A stretch of DNA of 64,000 nt from Burkholderiales bacterium (GTDB taxonomy: Bacteria; Pseudomonadota; Gammaproteobacteria; Burkholderiales; Burkholderiaceae_C): contig JACPOK010000019.1 of the NCBI GenBank assembly GCA_016191525.1, positions 496,001 to 560,000 on the forward strand, read 5' to 3'. The notes under the pieces are model-generated. The model was given only the letters and a program-made list of their open reading frames with translations. It searched no databases and was not told where the DNA came from. Below are positions 1-8,040 of this stretch, piece after piece. Position 1 is the stretch's first letter; every line of letters begins with the position of its first letter. The translations under genes were made by a program, and so were the position numbers.

Positions 1-1547
1 GCGGCGCGGGTTCCCGCCTGCGCGGGGCGGCGCTACTCCTGCTGGCGCTGCTCTGGCTCGCATTCAGCGCGGGCTTGCGGCCGCTGACCGTGCCCGACGA
101 AGGCCGCTATGCCAGTGTCGCCTGGGAAATGCTGCGCGGCGGCGACTGGCTGGTGCCGCACCTGAACGGCCTGCCCTTCTTCCACAAGCCGCCGCTGTTC
201 TACTGGATCACCGCCGCGGCCCTCCATGTGTTCGGCGTCAACGAGTGGGCGGCCCGTTCGGCGTCGCTGTGCGGCGCCTTGCTGGCGGCAGGCAGCATCT
301 GGTTGCTGGCGCGTCGCTGGACGGACCGGCGCACCGCGCAATGGACCGTGGCGGCGCTGCTGGCCCAGCCGCTCTTTTTCATGGCCTCACAGTTCGCCAA
401 CCTGGACATGCTGCTGGCCGGCTGCGTCACAGCCACACTGAGCCTGGCGATCCATTGCGTGCTGGTCCTGCGCGAAGGCGGCCGGCCGCGCGCGGCGCTG
501 GCCATGGCTTATGCTTTTGCCGCGTTGGGCGTGCTGGCCAAGGGCCTTATCGGCTTCGTGCTGCCGGCGCTGGTGCTGGGCCTGTGGCTGGCCGGCACGT
601 GGCAATGGCGCCTGATCCCGCGCCTGCTGTCGCTGCCGGGCCTTCTGCTGTTCGCGGCGCTGACGGTGCCATGGCTCGTGGCGATGCAGAAGAGCTTTCC
701 CGGTTTCCTGCACTACTTCTTTGTGGTGCAGCATTTCCAGCGGTTCACGCAGTCCAACTTCAACAACGCGCAGCCGCTGTGGTTCTTCCCAGCCGTCCTG
801 TTGCTGCTGGCCTTGCCCTGGACCCTTTGGCTCGCCTTGCGCGCCCGGCGCACGTGGCTGTCGCGCGCGTGGTGGCTGGCGCCCGCGCCCGCAGGCCCGC
901 TGAGGCAGCTGGCTGCGGTATGGCTGCTCGCCGTCACGGCATTTTTCTCGCTGCCGCAGTCCAAGCTGGTGGGCTACGTGCTGCCGGCCGCGGCGCCGCT
1001 GGCCTTCCTTGTGGCCGACGCCATCGGGGCGGCCTGGCCGCAGCGCCTCTGGCGCCGGCTGGCGCTGGCCTGCGCTGCGCTGGGTATTGCCGCCTGCGTG
1101 GCGGCGGCCCTGGTGGCCGCGCGTACCAACGACCATTCACTGCGGGAGATGGGGCGCACGCTTGGCGCGCTGCGCCAACCCAATGACATCACGATCTACA
1201 TGAAGAATTTCTACTACGACCTGGCGTTTTACGCCGCACTGGACCGGCCGGCACTGGTGGTCGATGACTGGCAGGACCCGGCCCTGACTGGGCGGGACAA
1301 CTGGCGCAAGGAGTTGCTGGACGCGCAGGCCTTCGCGGCCGGCGCGGACCAGCAGGTTCTGTTGACCCACGCCCAGGTGGCGGCGCATCTGTGCGGGCGG
1401 CCGGGCGCGAGAGCCTGGCTGGTCGGCCCGCGCAGCTGGACCGAAGACCACCCGATCGCGGTGGGCGCGACCGAAATCGCCCACAGCAAGGAAGCCGTGC
1501 TATGGCGGCTTGCGCCTGCGCGGCGCTGCGCCGGACCGCAGCGATGA
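1..1547 (+). CDS. ArnT/PMT-like membrane glycosyltransferase (5' end outside window)
   Basis: Multi-pass membrane glycosyltransferase of the GT39/ArnT type, which uses a polyprenyl-phosphate sugar donor to modify lipid A or another envelope acceptor. The frame is open from base 3, and the residues before the first possible TTG (75) already form a hydrophobic helix, so the true start lies left of the window. Just after this helix is the acidic PDEGRYA motif that carries the catalytic Asp/Glu in this family. About ten further hydrophobic helices follow, then a soluble C-terminal domain. The stop overlaps the next start (ATGA), so this gene leads a coupled ArnT-like/ChbG-like/GtrA-like trio. The donor sugar and acceptor cannot be read from sequence. 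Confidence is good for the family and low for the substrate. Confidence 0.85.
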   Translation, partial: GAGSRLRGAALLLLALLWLAFSAGLRPLTVPDEGRYASVAWEMLRGGDWLVPHLNGLPFFHKPPLFYWITAAALHVFGVNEWAARSASLCGALLAAGSIWLLARRWTDRRTAQWTVAALLAQPLFFMASQFANLDMLLAGCVTATLSLAIHCVLVLREGGRPRAALAMAYAFAALGVLAKGLIGFVLPALVLGLWLAGTWQWRLIPRLLSLPGLLLFAALTVPWLVAMQKSFPGFLHYFFVVQHFQRFTQSNFNNAQPLWFFPAVLLLLALPWTLWLALRARRTWLSRAWWLAPAPAGPLRQLAAVWLLAVTAFFSLPQSKLVGYVLPAAAPLAFLVADAIGAAWPQRLWRRLALACAALGIAACVAAALVAARTNDHSLREMGRTLGALRQPNDITIYMKNFYYDLAFYAALDRPALVVDDWQDPALTGRDNWRKELLDAQAFAAGADQQVLLTHAQVAAHLCGRPGARAWLVGPRSWTEDHPIAVGATEIAHSKEAVLWRLAPARRCAGPQR

Positions 1548-2368
1548 TCCCGCCGCCGCCCGTGCGCAACATCGTTGTCTGCGCCGATGATTTCGGGCTT
1601 CATGCCGGCGTCAATGCCGCGTGTGCCGCGCTGGGCCAGCGCGGCCGCCTGGGAGCCGTCAGCTGCCTGGTGGGTGGCCCGGCATGGCGCGCGGGAGCCG
1701 AGCTGGAGCAACTGGCTGGGCTGGCGATCGACGTCGGCCTGCACCTGGACTTCACGGAATACCCAATGCACGGCGGCGCCGGAGGTTCCCTTGAAAGCCT
1801 GTTGCTGCGGGCGTATTCGCGCCGGCTGGACGGCTCGGCGGTGGCGCGTGAAATCCACGCGCAGCTGGATGCCTTCGAAGCCGTGGCAGGCCGCCCGCCC
1901 GACCACGTGGACGGACACCGGCACGTTCACCAGTTCCCGGTGATCCGCGGCGCGCTTGTGCGCGCGCTGGCGCAGCGCTATCCCGGGCGCAAGCCGTGGA
2001 TCCGCTGCACGGCGCCGATGAATGCGGCAGGCACGCCGCGCCTCAAGCCGATGGTCATCGCCGGCCTGGGCGGCGCCGCGCTTGCACGGCTGGCCTTGCG
2101 GGCCGGCTTGGCCCACAACGCCCGGCTGGGCGGCGTCTACGGGTTTGATGCCGCCCCGCAGCGCTACAGCGCGCTGCTGCTGGCCTGGCTGCGGGCCTGC
2201 GGCAACGGTGACGTGCTGATGTGCCACCCCGCGCGCGGCACCACGCCGGCAGACGGCATCGCGGCGGCCAGGGAGGTCGAATTCGGAGTGCTGGCCAGCG
2301 ACTGGTTTGAAGAACAGCTGCGCGCCGAGGGCGTGGCCGTGGCCCGGCTCGCGCGGCACCCACCATGA
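1544..2368 (+). CDS. ChbG/YdjC-like (HpnK-type) carbohydrate deacetylase
   Basis: A 274-residue protein of the YdjC/ChbG deacetylase family, which removes acetyl groups from N-acetylated sugars using a divalent metal. The N-terminal strand ends in the metal-binding CADDFG motif (about residues 13-18), and a DGHRHVHQFP segment near residue 125 supplies the His ligands. I chose ATG 1544 because it overlaps the upstream stop by four bases and lies just before the first conserved strand. An upstream in-frame start at 1391 would overlap the transferase heavily. Between a GT39-type transferase and a GtrA-type membrane protein it probably trims or prepares a sugar used in envelope glycan or hopanoid modification. 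That role is inferred from context. Confidence 0.82.
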   Translation: MIPPPPVRNIVVCADDFGLHAGVNAACAALGQRGRLGAVSCLVGGPAWRAGAELEQLAGLAIDVGLHLDFTEYPMHGGAGGSLESLLLRAYSRRLDGSAVAREIHAQLDAFEAVAGRPPDHVDGHRHVHQFPVIRGALVRALAQRYPGRKPWIRCTAPMNAAGTPRLKPMVIAGLGGAALARLALRAGLAHNARLGGVYGFDAAPQRYSALLLAWLRACGNGDVLMCHPARGTTPADGIAAAREVEFGVLASDWFEEQLRAEGVAVARLARHPP

Positions 2369-2751
2369 CGCAAGAGGGGCGGCGCGTGGCATGGTTCATC
2401 GCCGTCGGCACCGGCGCCGCCGCCGTGCACTTCTGCACGGCGGTGGCTGCGGTCCGCGTGCTGGGTCTCGCGCCGCCCCTCGCCAACGTTGTGGGCTGGT
2501 TCGTCGCCTTCAGCTTTTCATTCCTGGGCCATTGGCGAACCACGTTCGCGGGTGCCGGCGCGCCACTCGGGCGTTCGGCCCTGCGCTTCCTTGTGGTATC
2601 GGCGCTGGCCTTTTCTGCCAACCAGGCGGCTTACCTGCTGCTGTTGCGCTTCTCGCCGCTGCGCTATGACGTCGCCCTGGCCCTGGTACTGGCCGGCGTG
2701 GCCGCCATGACTTACCTGTTCAGCCGCCGCTGGGCGTTCGCACCGCGTTAA
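2365..2751 (+). CDS. GtrA-family small membrane protein
   Basis: A 128-residue protein with four predicted membrane helices, matching the GtrA family of small membrane proteins thought to flip polyprenyl-phosphate-linked sugars across the inner membrane. Typical features are the first helix with conserved Gly/Ala (residues 9-30), an FSFSFLGHWRTTF-type loop near residue 48, and the C-terminal FSRRWAF motif. Its start overlaps the stop of the deacetylase gene (ATGA), so translation is probably coupled. In the trio it would supply the flipped lipid-linked sugar to the GT39-type enzyme. The gene ends the operon; 108 bases then precede the next promoter-driven operon. Confidence 0.82.
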   Translation: MTQEGRRVAWFIAVGTGAAAVHFCTAVAAVRVLGLAPPLANVVGWFVAFSFSFLGHWRTTFAGAGAPLGRSALRFLVVSALAFSANQAAYLLLLRFSPLRYDVALALVLAGVAAMTYLFSRRWAFAPR

Positions 2752-2786
2752 GAGCGGCTGTCGCACGGCGGGTTCAGGCCGGCGGC

Positions 2787-2814
2787 TTGACATGCAAGTA
2801 AATACCTGCATAAT
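2787..2814 (+). promoter_or_regulatory. Sigma70-type promoter with ArsR-like operator for the SRPBCC/ArsR operon
   Basis: A perfect -35 box TTGACA (2787-2792) is followed after 16 bases by a CATAAT -10 box (2809-2814). The spacer region carries an imperfect 20-bp inverted repeat (2792-2811) with arms ATGCA and TGCAT and inner GT/AC pairs. Its position between the two boxes fits repression by the ArsR-type protein encoded at 3318-3653. The boxes and repeat are seen directly; the regulator assignment is inferred. Confidence 0.72.
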
Positions 2815-2859
2815 CCATCCCACCCCTTAAACCCTTTTCAAATACCCAAGGAGAAACTG

Positions 2860-3315
2860 ATGGTGGATATCCTGCACAAGATCGCGACCAAGGCGCCGCT
2901 GGAAGCGCTTTACCAGGCGGTGGCCACGCGCGCCGGCGTGGCCGGCTGGTGGACGGCGGAGACGACCGGCGACAGCCAGGTGGGCGGCTCGCTGCTGTTC
3001 CGCTTTACGACCAAGGGCGTGGAGGTGGGCACCATCGAGGTGAAGGTGCTGGAGCTGGCGCCCAACAAGCGCGTGCTGTGGCAGGTGACCGGCGGGCCGC
3101 AAGAATGGCTGGGCACCACGATAAGCTTCGAGCTGAAGCAGGAGGGCGAATTCTGTGTGCTGCTGTTCAGGCACCAGGGCTGGAAAGAGCCGGTGGAGTT
3201 CATGCACCACTGCAGCACCAAGTGGGCCATGTTCCTCATGAGCCTGAAGGAGCTGGTGGAAACCGGCAAGGGCCGGCCCAGCCCCGACGACGTGAAGATC
3301 GACGACTGGAACTGA
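2860..3315 (+). CDS. SRPBCC (AHSA1-like) domain protein
   Basis: A 151-residue single-domain SRPBCC/START-like protein, a fold with a deep hydrophobic ligand pocket. It begins with the usual strand and the VAGWWTAETTGDSQVGG segment and ends with the family's long C-terminal helix (about residues 108-131). The start is supported by the AAGGAG ribosome site about nine bases upstream. It is the first gene of an operon with an ArsR-type regulator and a second SRPBCC protein. This SRPBCC/ArsR pairing is common in bacteria, but ligands are generally unknown. No catalytic residue can be named. The family call is solid and the function unknown. Confidence 0.85.
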   Translation: MVDILHKIATKAPLEALYQAVATRAGVAGWWTAETTGDSQVGGSLLFRFTTKGVEVGTIEVKVLELAPNKRVLWQVTGGPQEWLGTTISFELKQEGEFCVLLFRHQGWKEPVEFMHHCSTKWAMFLMSLKELVETGKGRPSPDDVKIDDWN

Positions 3316-3317
3316 AA

Positions 3318-3653
3318 CTGTCCAACAAGAACGCCGACATCGACAAGGTTTTCAAGGCGCTGGCCGACCCCGGGCGCCGGCGCCTGCTCGACCAGCTGCA
3401 CAGCGACAACGGCCAGACGCTCACCGCCCTGTGCACGCATATGGAGATGACGCGCCAGGCCGTGACGCAGCACCTGCAGCTGCTGGAAGAGGCCAACCTG
3501 GTCGCCGTGGTCTGGCAGGGCCGCGAAAAGCTGCACTACCTGAACCCGGTGCCGCTGCATGAGATCCACGCCCGCTGGATTTCCAAATTCGAGCACAGCC
3601 GGCTGGACGCGCTGCGCAACCTGAAGAAAAAACTGGAAGGTGAAGACAAATGA
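3318..3653 (+). CDS. ArsR-type winged-helix transcriptional regulator (start probably CTG)
   Basis: A 111-residue ArsR/SmtB-like DNA-binding protein. The FKALADPGRRRLLDQL helix is followed by the recognition helix region MTRQAVTQHLQLLEEANLV, typical of the subfamily paired with SRPBCC proteins. No metal-binding Cys cluster is visible, so a metal-independent signal is likely. The frame has no ATG, GTG or TTG near the family's normal N terminus. CTG at 3318, two bases after the stop of the preceding gene, gives a product beginning at SNKNADIDKVF and fits coupled re-initiation. Its stop overlaps the next start (ATGA). It is the likely ligand of the operator at 2792-2811. Confidence 0.83.
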   Translation: MSNKNADIDKVFKALADPGRRRLLDQLHSDNGQTLTALCTHMEMTRQAVTQHLQLLEEANLVAVVWQGREKLHYLNPVPLHEIHARWISKFEHSRLDALRNLKKKLEGEDK

Positions 3654-4129
3654 CGAACCCCGACAACAAGCCCAGCTACGTGTACGTGACCTACATCGCC
3701 ACCACGCCCGAAAAGGCCTGGCAGGCACTGGTTGACACCGAAGCCATGCGCGCCTGGTGGGTTGACCCCGCCGCCGGTTGCGCCCGCATCAACGTGTCCG
3801 ACTGGAAGCCCGGCTCGCGCTGGGAACACACCCGCGCCGACGGTTCGGGCATCGTCGACATCGTCGGCAAGGTGCTTGAAAACGCGCCGCCGCGCCGCCT
3901 GGCCTTTACCTGGGCCCGGCCCCCGGAAGAGGCCGATGCGTCCAAGCACTCCACGGTGGCGTTCGACATCGAGCCCTACAGCGATGGCCTGGTCCGCCTG
4001 ACCGTGACGCACGACGGCCTGCAGGACGACCCCAAGATGCTGGAAGGCATCTCCGGCGGCTGGCCCAAGGTGCTGTCCAACCTCAAGACCTATCTGGAAA
4101 CCGGGCGGGCGCTGGCCGCGGCGCACTGA
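3650..4129 (+). CDS. SRPBCC (AHSA1-like) domain protein
   Basis: A 159-residue protein of the SRPBCC/AHSA1 group with the characteristic TTPEKAWQALVDTEAMRAWW start of the fold and the C-terminal helix GGWPKVLSNLKTYLETG. It overlaps the ArsR gene by four bases (ATGA) and closes the operon. It resembles the first SRPBCC protein in fold but not closely in sequence, so the pair is probably an old divergence and not a recent duplication. Homologues are often annotated as ATPase activators or polyketide cyclases, but neither activity can be supported here. Confidence 0.84.
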   Translation: MTNPDNKPSYVYVTYIATTPEKAWQALVDTEAMRAWWVDPAAGCARINVSDWKPGSRWEHTRADGSGIVDIVGKVLENAPPRRLAFTWARPPEEADASKHSTVAFDIEPYSDGLVRLTVTHDGLQDDPKMLEGISGGWPKVLSNLKTYLETGRALAAAH

Positions 4130-4233
4130 TGCTGGAAGGATTGGTGCGCCGCGTGCAATAAAGCTTCCGAAAGTTGCAATTTACAGCACCTGTCCCGGCG
4201 CTCAATATGCGGGCCCATAAGGAGACAAGTGCC

Positions 4234-5199
4234 ATGAAAAAGCTGAATCGCCTCGCCGCCGTGACCGCGCTTTGCGCGGCCTTCGCCGCACCCGCCTTCG
4301 CGCAGACCGTCAAGGTGACGCCCCTGGGCGGCATCGACGGCGAGTTCTGCCCGCAGGACCGGGCGCTGGTGTTTGAAGACCCGAACGGGACGCGCGTGCT
4401 GTACGACCCGGGCCGCACCGTGGCCGGCGCCACCGACCCGCGGCTGGGCAAGATCGACATCATCCTGGTCAGCCACATGCACGGCGACCACGTGGGCAAC
4501 GCGCACAACAAGGCGCCCAATTCCGGCACCTGCGCGGCGCCCGACATGTCGGTCTCGGCCATGCCCAATTCGCTGGCGGTGAACATCGCGCTGGCCAAGA
4601 AATCCAAGATCGTCACCGGCAGCGAAATGCCGCCCTTCTTCGCGGCCAAGCTCAAGGCCAACGGCGGCAACCCGGCTGACTCCATGCTGGCGCGCTTCGG
4701 CGGCAGCGTGACGCTGATGGGCATCCGCATCGCCACCGTCACGGCCATGCATAGCAACGGGGTGGACCCCGACTACATCGGCGGTGAACTGGGCAAGGCC
4801 ATGAAGGACGCCGGCCTGGCCGGCGACGTGGGCCTGGCCACCGGCTACGTGCTCACTTTCAGCAACGGCCTGGTCGTCTACCTTTCGGGCGACACGGGCA
4901 TCGTGGCCGACCAGGAGCGCGTGGTGCGCGACTACTACAAGGCCAGGCTGGCCGTGATGAACATGGGCGACGGCTTCACCACCGGCCCGGCCGAATCGGC
5001 GTTCGTGATGAACGAGCTGGTCAAGCCCGCATCGGTGATCGCCTCGCATGCCAATGAAGTCGGCACCGAAGGCGGCAAGGTGCGCGCCGGCAGCAAGACC
5101 GAGGCCTTCATCAAGGCGGTGAAGGTGCCGGTGCACGTGCCGCTGTCGGGCAAGACGATGGAGTTCAACGCGGCCGGTACTTGCACGGCAGGTTGCTGA
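4234..5199 (+). CDS. Exported metallo-beta-lactamase-fold hydrolase
   Basis: A 321-residue secreted or periplasmic protein of the metallo-beta-lactamase superfamily. The first about 23 residues form a Sec signal peptide ending at AFA-Q. The metal-binding motif SHMHGDHVGN lies near residue 85, and a later SGDTG segment supplies a further Asp ligand. The C-terminal SHANEVGTEGG region probably supplies the last His. ATG 4234 is preferred over in-frame ATG 4207 because it has AAGGAG at good spacing and starts exactly at the signal peptide. The fold covers many hydrolases, and the substrate is unknown. The next gene starts two bases after this stop. Confidence 0.82.
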   Translation: MKKLNRLAAVTALCAAFAAPAFAQTVKVTPLGGIDGEFCPQDRALVFEDPNGTRVLYDPGRTVAGATDPRLGKIDIILVSHMHGDHVGNAHNKAPNSGTCAAPDMSVSAMPNSLAVNIALAKKSKIVTGSEMPPFFAAKLKANGGNPADSMLARFGGSVTLMGIRIATVTAMHSNGVDPDYIGGELGKAMKDAGLAGDVGLATGYVLTFSNGLVVYLSGDTGIVADQERVVRDYYKARLAVMNMGDGFTTGPAESAFVMNELVKPASVIASHANEVGTEGGKVRAGSKTEAFIKAVKVPVHVPLSGKTMEFNAAGTCTAGC

Positions 5200-5201
5200 A
5201 C

Positions 5202-5984
5202 GTGCCGCCTCGCTGGCTGTATGCGCTGGCCGCCTCGGCGGCGCTGGCCTGCACCGGTGCATCCGCCGCCGACGTGCGGGTCATGATCTCGGCCGGTTTC
5301 TACAGCGTGTATTCGGAACTGGCCCCGGCTTTCGAACGCGCCAGCGGGCATCGCCTCGTCACCACGCGCGGCCCTTCCATCGGCGATTCGCCGGAGGCCA
5401 TTCCGGCGCGGCTGGCGCGGGGCGAGGGCGCCGACGTGGTCATCCTGGACGGTTCCGCGGCCGACGACCTGGCACGTCGCGGCCTGGCCAGTGCGGGCAG
5501 CAAGGTCGAACTGGCCCGCTCCCTGGTGGGCATGGTGGTGCGGGCCGGCTCGCCCAAGCCGGACATCGGCAACGCCGAAGCGCTGCGGGCCGCGCTGCTC
5601 GCGGCGAAGTCCATCGCCTATTCGGACAGCGGCAGCGGCACCTACCTGTCCACGGTGCTGTTCCAGAAAATGGGCATTGCGGAGCAACTGGCCGGGAAGA
5701 GCCGCAAGGTGCGCGGGCCGCCCTCCGGCGAGCCGGTAGCGGCCGTGGTCGCGCGCGGCGAGGCGGAAATCGGGTTCCAGCAGATGAGCGAATTGCTGCA
5801 TGTGGCCGGTGTCAGCGTGGTCGGGCCCATCCCGGCCGACCTGCAGCCGGGCTTCTCCTTCGCCGCGGCGCTCACCAGCAATGCGCAAAACGAGGAAGCG
5901 GCGGGCGCGCTGATCCGCTTTCTCTCATCGCCCGAGGCCGTGCCCGTGATCTCCAGGGCCGGGCTCATGCCGCCAGCGCGGTAG
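5202..5984 (+). CDS. Periplasmic substrate-binding protein, ModA-like type II fold
   Basis: A 260-residue extracytoplasmic binding protein with a signal peptide (ALACTGASA-A near residue 23) and the start of a type II periplasmic-binding fold (MISAGFYSVYSELAPAF). It resembles the ModA-like molybdate-type group but has no permease or ATPase beside it, so its partner is unclear. GTG 5202, two bases after the upstream stop, gives a clean signal peptide; the alternative TTG 5181 would overlap the preceding gene. The 3' end overlaps the convergent flavodoxin gene by 20 bases. The specific ligand is unknown. Confidence 0.75.
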   Translation: MPPRWLYALAASAALACTGASAADVRVMISAGFYSVYSELAPAFERASGHRLVTTRGPSIGDSPEAIPARLARGEGADVVILDGSAADDLARRGLASAGSKVELARSLVGMVVRAGSPKPDIGNAEALRAALLAAKSIAYSDSGSGTYLSTVLFQKMGIAEQLAGKSRKVRGPPSGEPVAAVVARGEAEIGFQQMSELLHVAGVSVVGPIPADLQPGFSFAAALTSNAQNEEAAGALIRFLSSPEAVPVISRAGLMPPAR

Positions 5985-6546
5985 CCAGCCCCATCCGCAG
6001 CAGTGCCTGCGCGACGTTCCGGCCGAACATGTGCGCCGTCTTGATGTCTCCCGGCACAAAGGAATCGGCCGCCGCCGAATGGCCGGCCTGGGCCATCAGG
6101 CCCGACCAGGAGCCGAGCCGGTTGGCGGCTTCGTCATAAGGCACGCCGCTGTGCTGCTCGGGCAGGATGGCGTTGCCGACCCAGAGCATGCCGTGCTGCA
6201 TGGCAAAGACGAACATCGACAGCAACGTGGACTGCTTGTCGCCCGCCGGCAGCGACGAGACGGTGAACCCCGCTGCCAACTTGCCCTTGAGCCGGTGGCC
6301 CTTCCACAGGCCGCCCGTCGCGTCCATGAACGCCTTGAAGGTGGCCGAGACGCCGCCCAAGTAAGTGGGCGAGCCGAAGACGAACCCGTCGAAGGCCAGC
6401 AGCTGCTGCGGATTGCCCGTGAGGTCCTCTGCTTTCAGCAGGTGGACGTCCATGTCTTCTAGAGCGCGGGCGCCCTCGGCAATGTGCTGCGCAATGTAGG
6501 CGGTGTGCCCGTGAGCGCTGTGGTAGATGACGGCGAGTTTTTTCAT
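5965..6546 (-). CDS. WrbA-like flavodoxin-family NAD(P)H:quinone oxidoreductase
   Basis: A 193-residue flavodoxin-fold protein. The N terminus KKLAVIYHSAHGHTAYIA forms the FMN phosphate-binding loop, and the FVFGSPTYLGGVSATFKAF segment (about residues 55-73) is the WrbA-type motif. Members reduce quinones by two electrons to limit redox cycling. It lies one base downstream of the DUF2938-like membrane gene on the same strand. Both appear to be transcribed from the MerR-type promoter at 7068-7098, which suggests induction by a redox-active or electrophilic compound. That induction is inferred. Confidence 0.84.
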   Translation of the reverse strand: MKKLAVIYHSAHGHTAYIAQHIAEGARALEDMDVHLLKAEDLTGNPQQLLAFDGFVFGSPTYLGGVSATFKAFMDATGGLWKGHRLKGKLAAGFTVSSLPAGDKQSTLLSMFVFAMQHGMLWVGNAILPEQHSGVPYDEAANRLGSWSGLMAQAGHSAAADSFVPGDIKTAHMFGRNVAQALLRMGLATALAA

Positions 6547-6547
6547 T

Positions 6548-7021
6548 TCAGAGTGTCCGGTTGACCAGGAGGGCGGCCAGGTACAGGCCGCAGCCGAAGA
6601 CGGCGTGGTTCGCGAGGCTTCGCAGGCGGCTGGCGGCCGTGCTGGCCGCGCCGAGCGCCGGCTGCACCACGAACAGGGGCGCCACCACCGTGCCGATGCC
6701 AACGCACAGCGCCGGCAGCAGGCTCGGGCTTGCGGCCCACGCCATTCCATACAGCCCCACCAGCAGGGCCGCGAAGGCGATGCCGGTGGCGTAATGCAAC
6801 AGCCAGCCCAGGACCAGCTCGTGCCTGACAGGCGCCGCCCGGGCAATGGCGGCGTGCGCCCACCGGCCACGGCGCCAATGGCCGACCCAGCGGCCCAGCA
6901 GGGCGAAGTTGAGGGTGGGCACGTTCAGCCGCCTCAGCAGCCAGAGCCACGCATCCATCACGGCGGTGGCACCCATCCCGATCAGCACGATGCGGCCGGT
7001 GTGTTCTACAAGTGTGTTCAT
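6548..7021 (-). CDS. DUF2938-type small membrane protein
   Basis: A 157-residue integral membrane protein with about four hydrophobic helices and the segments MGATAVMDAWLWLLRRL (about 16-32) and LGWLLHYATGIAFAALLVGLY, which match the DUF2938 family as I recall it. No activity is known for that family. The internal ATG at 7021 is preferred over an ORF extension to 7069 because AAAGGAAAAATC provides a ribosome site and the extension would run into the promoter. It is the first gene of a two-gene operon with the WrbA-like flavodoxin, facing the MerR gene. Confidence 0.78.
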   Translation of the reverse strand: MNTLVEHTGRIVLIGMGATAVMDAWLWLLRRLNVPTLNFALLGRWVGHWRRGRWAHAAIARAAPVRHELVLGWLLHYATGIAFAALLVGLYGMAWAASPSLLPALCVGIGTVVAPLFVVQPALGAASTAASRLRSLANHAVFGCGLYLAALLVNRTL

Positions 7022-7067
7022 GATTTTTCCTTTGCTGCCGGGTTGACGAAAGGCCCGGTGTGGGGTC

Positions 7068-7098
7068 ACTATGCAAGTTCAAGTCAACTTGAAGTCAA
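7068..7098 (-). promoter_or_regulatory. MerR-type promoter with 19-bp spacer and central palindrome
   Basis: Read on the minus strand, TTGACT (7098-7093) and CATAGT (7073-7068) are separated by 19 bases, the long spacing typical of MerR-activated promoters. The spacer holds the perfect palindrome TTCAAGTCAACTTGAA (7078-7093). It directs transcription into the membrane-protein/flavodoxin operon. The MerR-family gene starts 16 bases from the palindrome on the opposite strand, so the same site can also autoregulate it. Confidence 0.75.
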
Positions 7099-7109
7099 GG
7101 GGTTTTTTC

Positions 7110-7553
7110 ATGGACATTGCCGAAGTGGCCAAACGGGCGGGCGTGCCGGCCTCCGCGCTGCGCTTTTATGAAGAGAAGGGGTTGATCGCCTCCGTCGGCC
7201 GGCAGGGGCTGCGCCGCCGGTTCGACGCTGGCGTGCTGGACCAGCTGGCGCTGATCGCGCTGGGCCGGGCAGCCGGGTTCTCGCTGGATGACATCGGCGC
7301 CATGTTCTCGCCCGTGGGCAAGCCCAGCATCAGCCGGCCGATGCTCACGGCCAAGGCCGATGAGATCGAGGCCACCATCAAGCGCCTGAAGGCCATGAGC
7401 AACGGCCTGCGGCACGCCGCCGTGTGCCCCGCGCCCAGCCATGCCGAATGCCCTACATTCCAGCGGCTGCTGCGCGCCGCATCCGCCGGGGCGCTGGACC
7501 AGCGAAGAAAAAAAGCCGGCCATGTCGAAATGGCCCGATCCCGTTCGTCGTGA
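7110..7553 (+). CDS. MerR-family transcriptional regulator
   Basis: A 147-residue MerR-type regulator. The N-terminal winged helix starts DIAEVAKRAGVPASALRFYEEKGLI, followed by a dimerisation helix (about residues 75-100) and a short C-terminal region with two Cys (CPAPSHAEC) that might sense metals or thiol stress. ATG 7110 is chosen over 7071 because it gives the normal MerR N terminus and leaves the operator palindrome upstream of the coding region. It is divergent from the DUF2938/WrbA-like operon, which is its probable target. The inducer is unknown. Confidence 0.86.
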   Translation: MDIAEVAKRAGVPASALRFYEEKGLIASVGRQGLRRRFDAGVLDQLALIALGRAAGFSLDDIGAMFSPVGKPSISRPMLTAKADEIEATIKRLKAMSNGLRHAAVCPAPSHAECPTFQRLLRAASAGALDQRRKKAGHVEMARSRSS

Positions 7554-7598
7554 AGGTGGGCGCTATCGTTCCCGCAACTCATCCCCAAGGAGAAAAAC

Positions 7599-8030
7599 AT
7601 GCGATTCATGGTCATGGTCAAAGCCACCCAGGACAGCGAAGCGGGCGTCATGCCCGGCGAACAGATGCTGGCCGACATGGGCCGGTTCAATGAAGAGCTG
7701 GTCAAGGCCGGCGTAATGCAGGCGGGCGAAGGCCTGCAGCCCAGCTCGAAGGGCGCCCGCGTGCGCTTCATGGGCAAGGACCGCAAGGTGATCGACGGCC
7801 CGTTCGCCGAAACCAAGGAACTGGTCGCCGGCTTCTGGCTCTGGAAGTGCGCATCGCTTCAGGAGGCCATCGACTGGGTCAAGCGCTGCCCCAACCCCAT
7901 GCCGGGCGATTCTGAGATCGAGATCCGCCAGGTCTTCGAAGCCGAGGATTTCGGCGAGGCCTTCACGCCCGAACTGCGCGAGCAGGAAGAGCGGCTGCGC
8001 GCGCAGATCGAGCAGCCCAAGGCGCAGTGA
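7599..8030 (+). CDS. YCII-related (DGPF-domain) protein
   Basis: A 143-residue protein of the YciI/DGPF family, a small dimeric ferredoxin-like fold. The DGPFAETKELVAGFWLW segment (about residues 67-83) is the diagnostic motif. The N terminus MRFMVMVKATQDSEAG is also typical, and a well-placed AAGGAG precedes ATG 7599. Such genes often lie next to sigma factors or regulators; here the MerR gene is just upstream on the same strand. Enzymatic function is unproven for most members. The C-terminal about 20 residues form a charged helix. Confidence 0.85.
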   Translation: MRFMVMVKATQDSEAGVMPGEQMLADMGRFNEELVKAGVMQAGEGLQPSSKGARVRFMGKDRKVIDGPFAETKELVAGFWLWKCASLQEAIDWVKRCPNPMPGDSEIEIRQVFEAEDFGEAFTPELREQEERLRAQIEQPKAQ

Positions 8031-8040
8031 AGCTGCGGCG

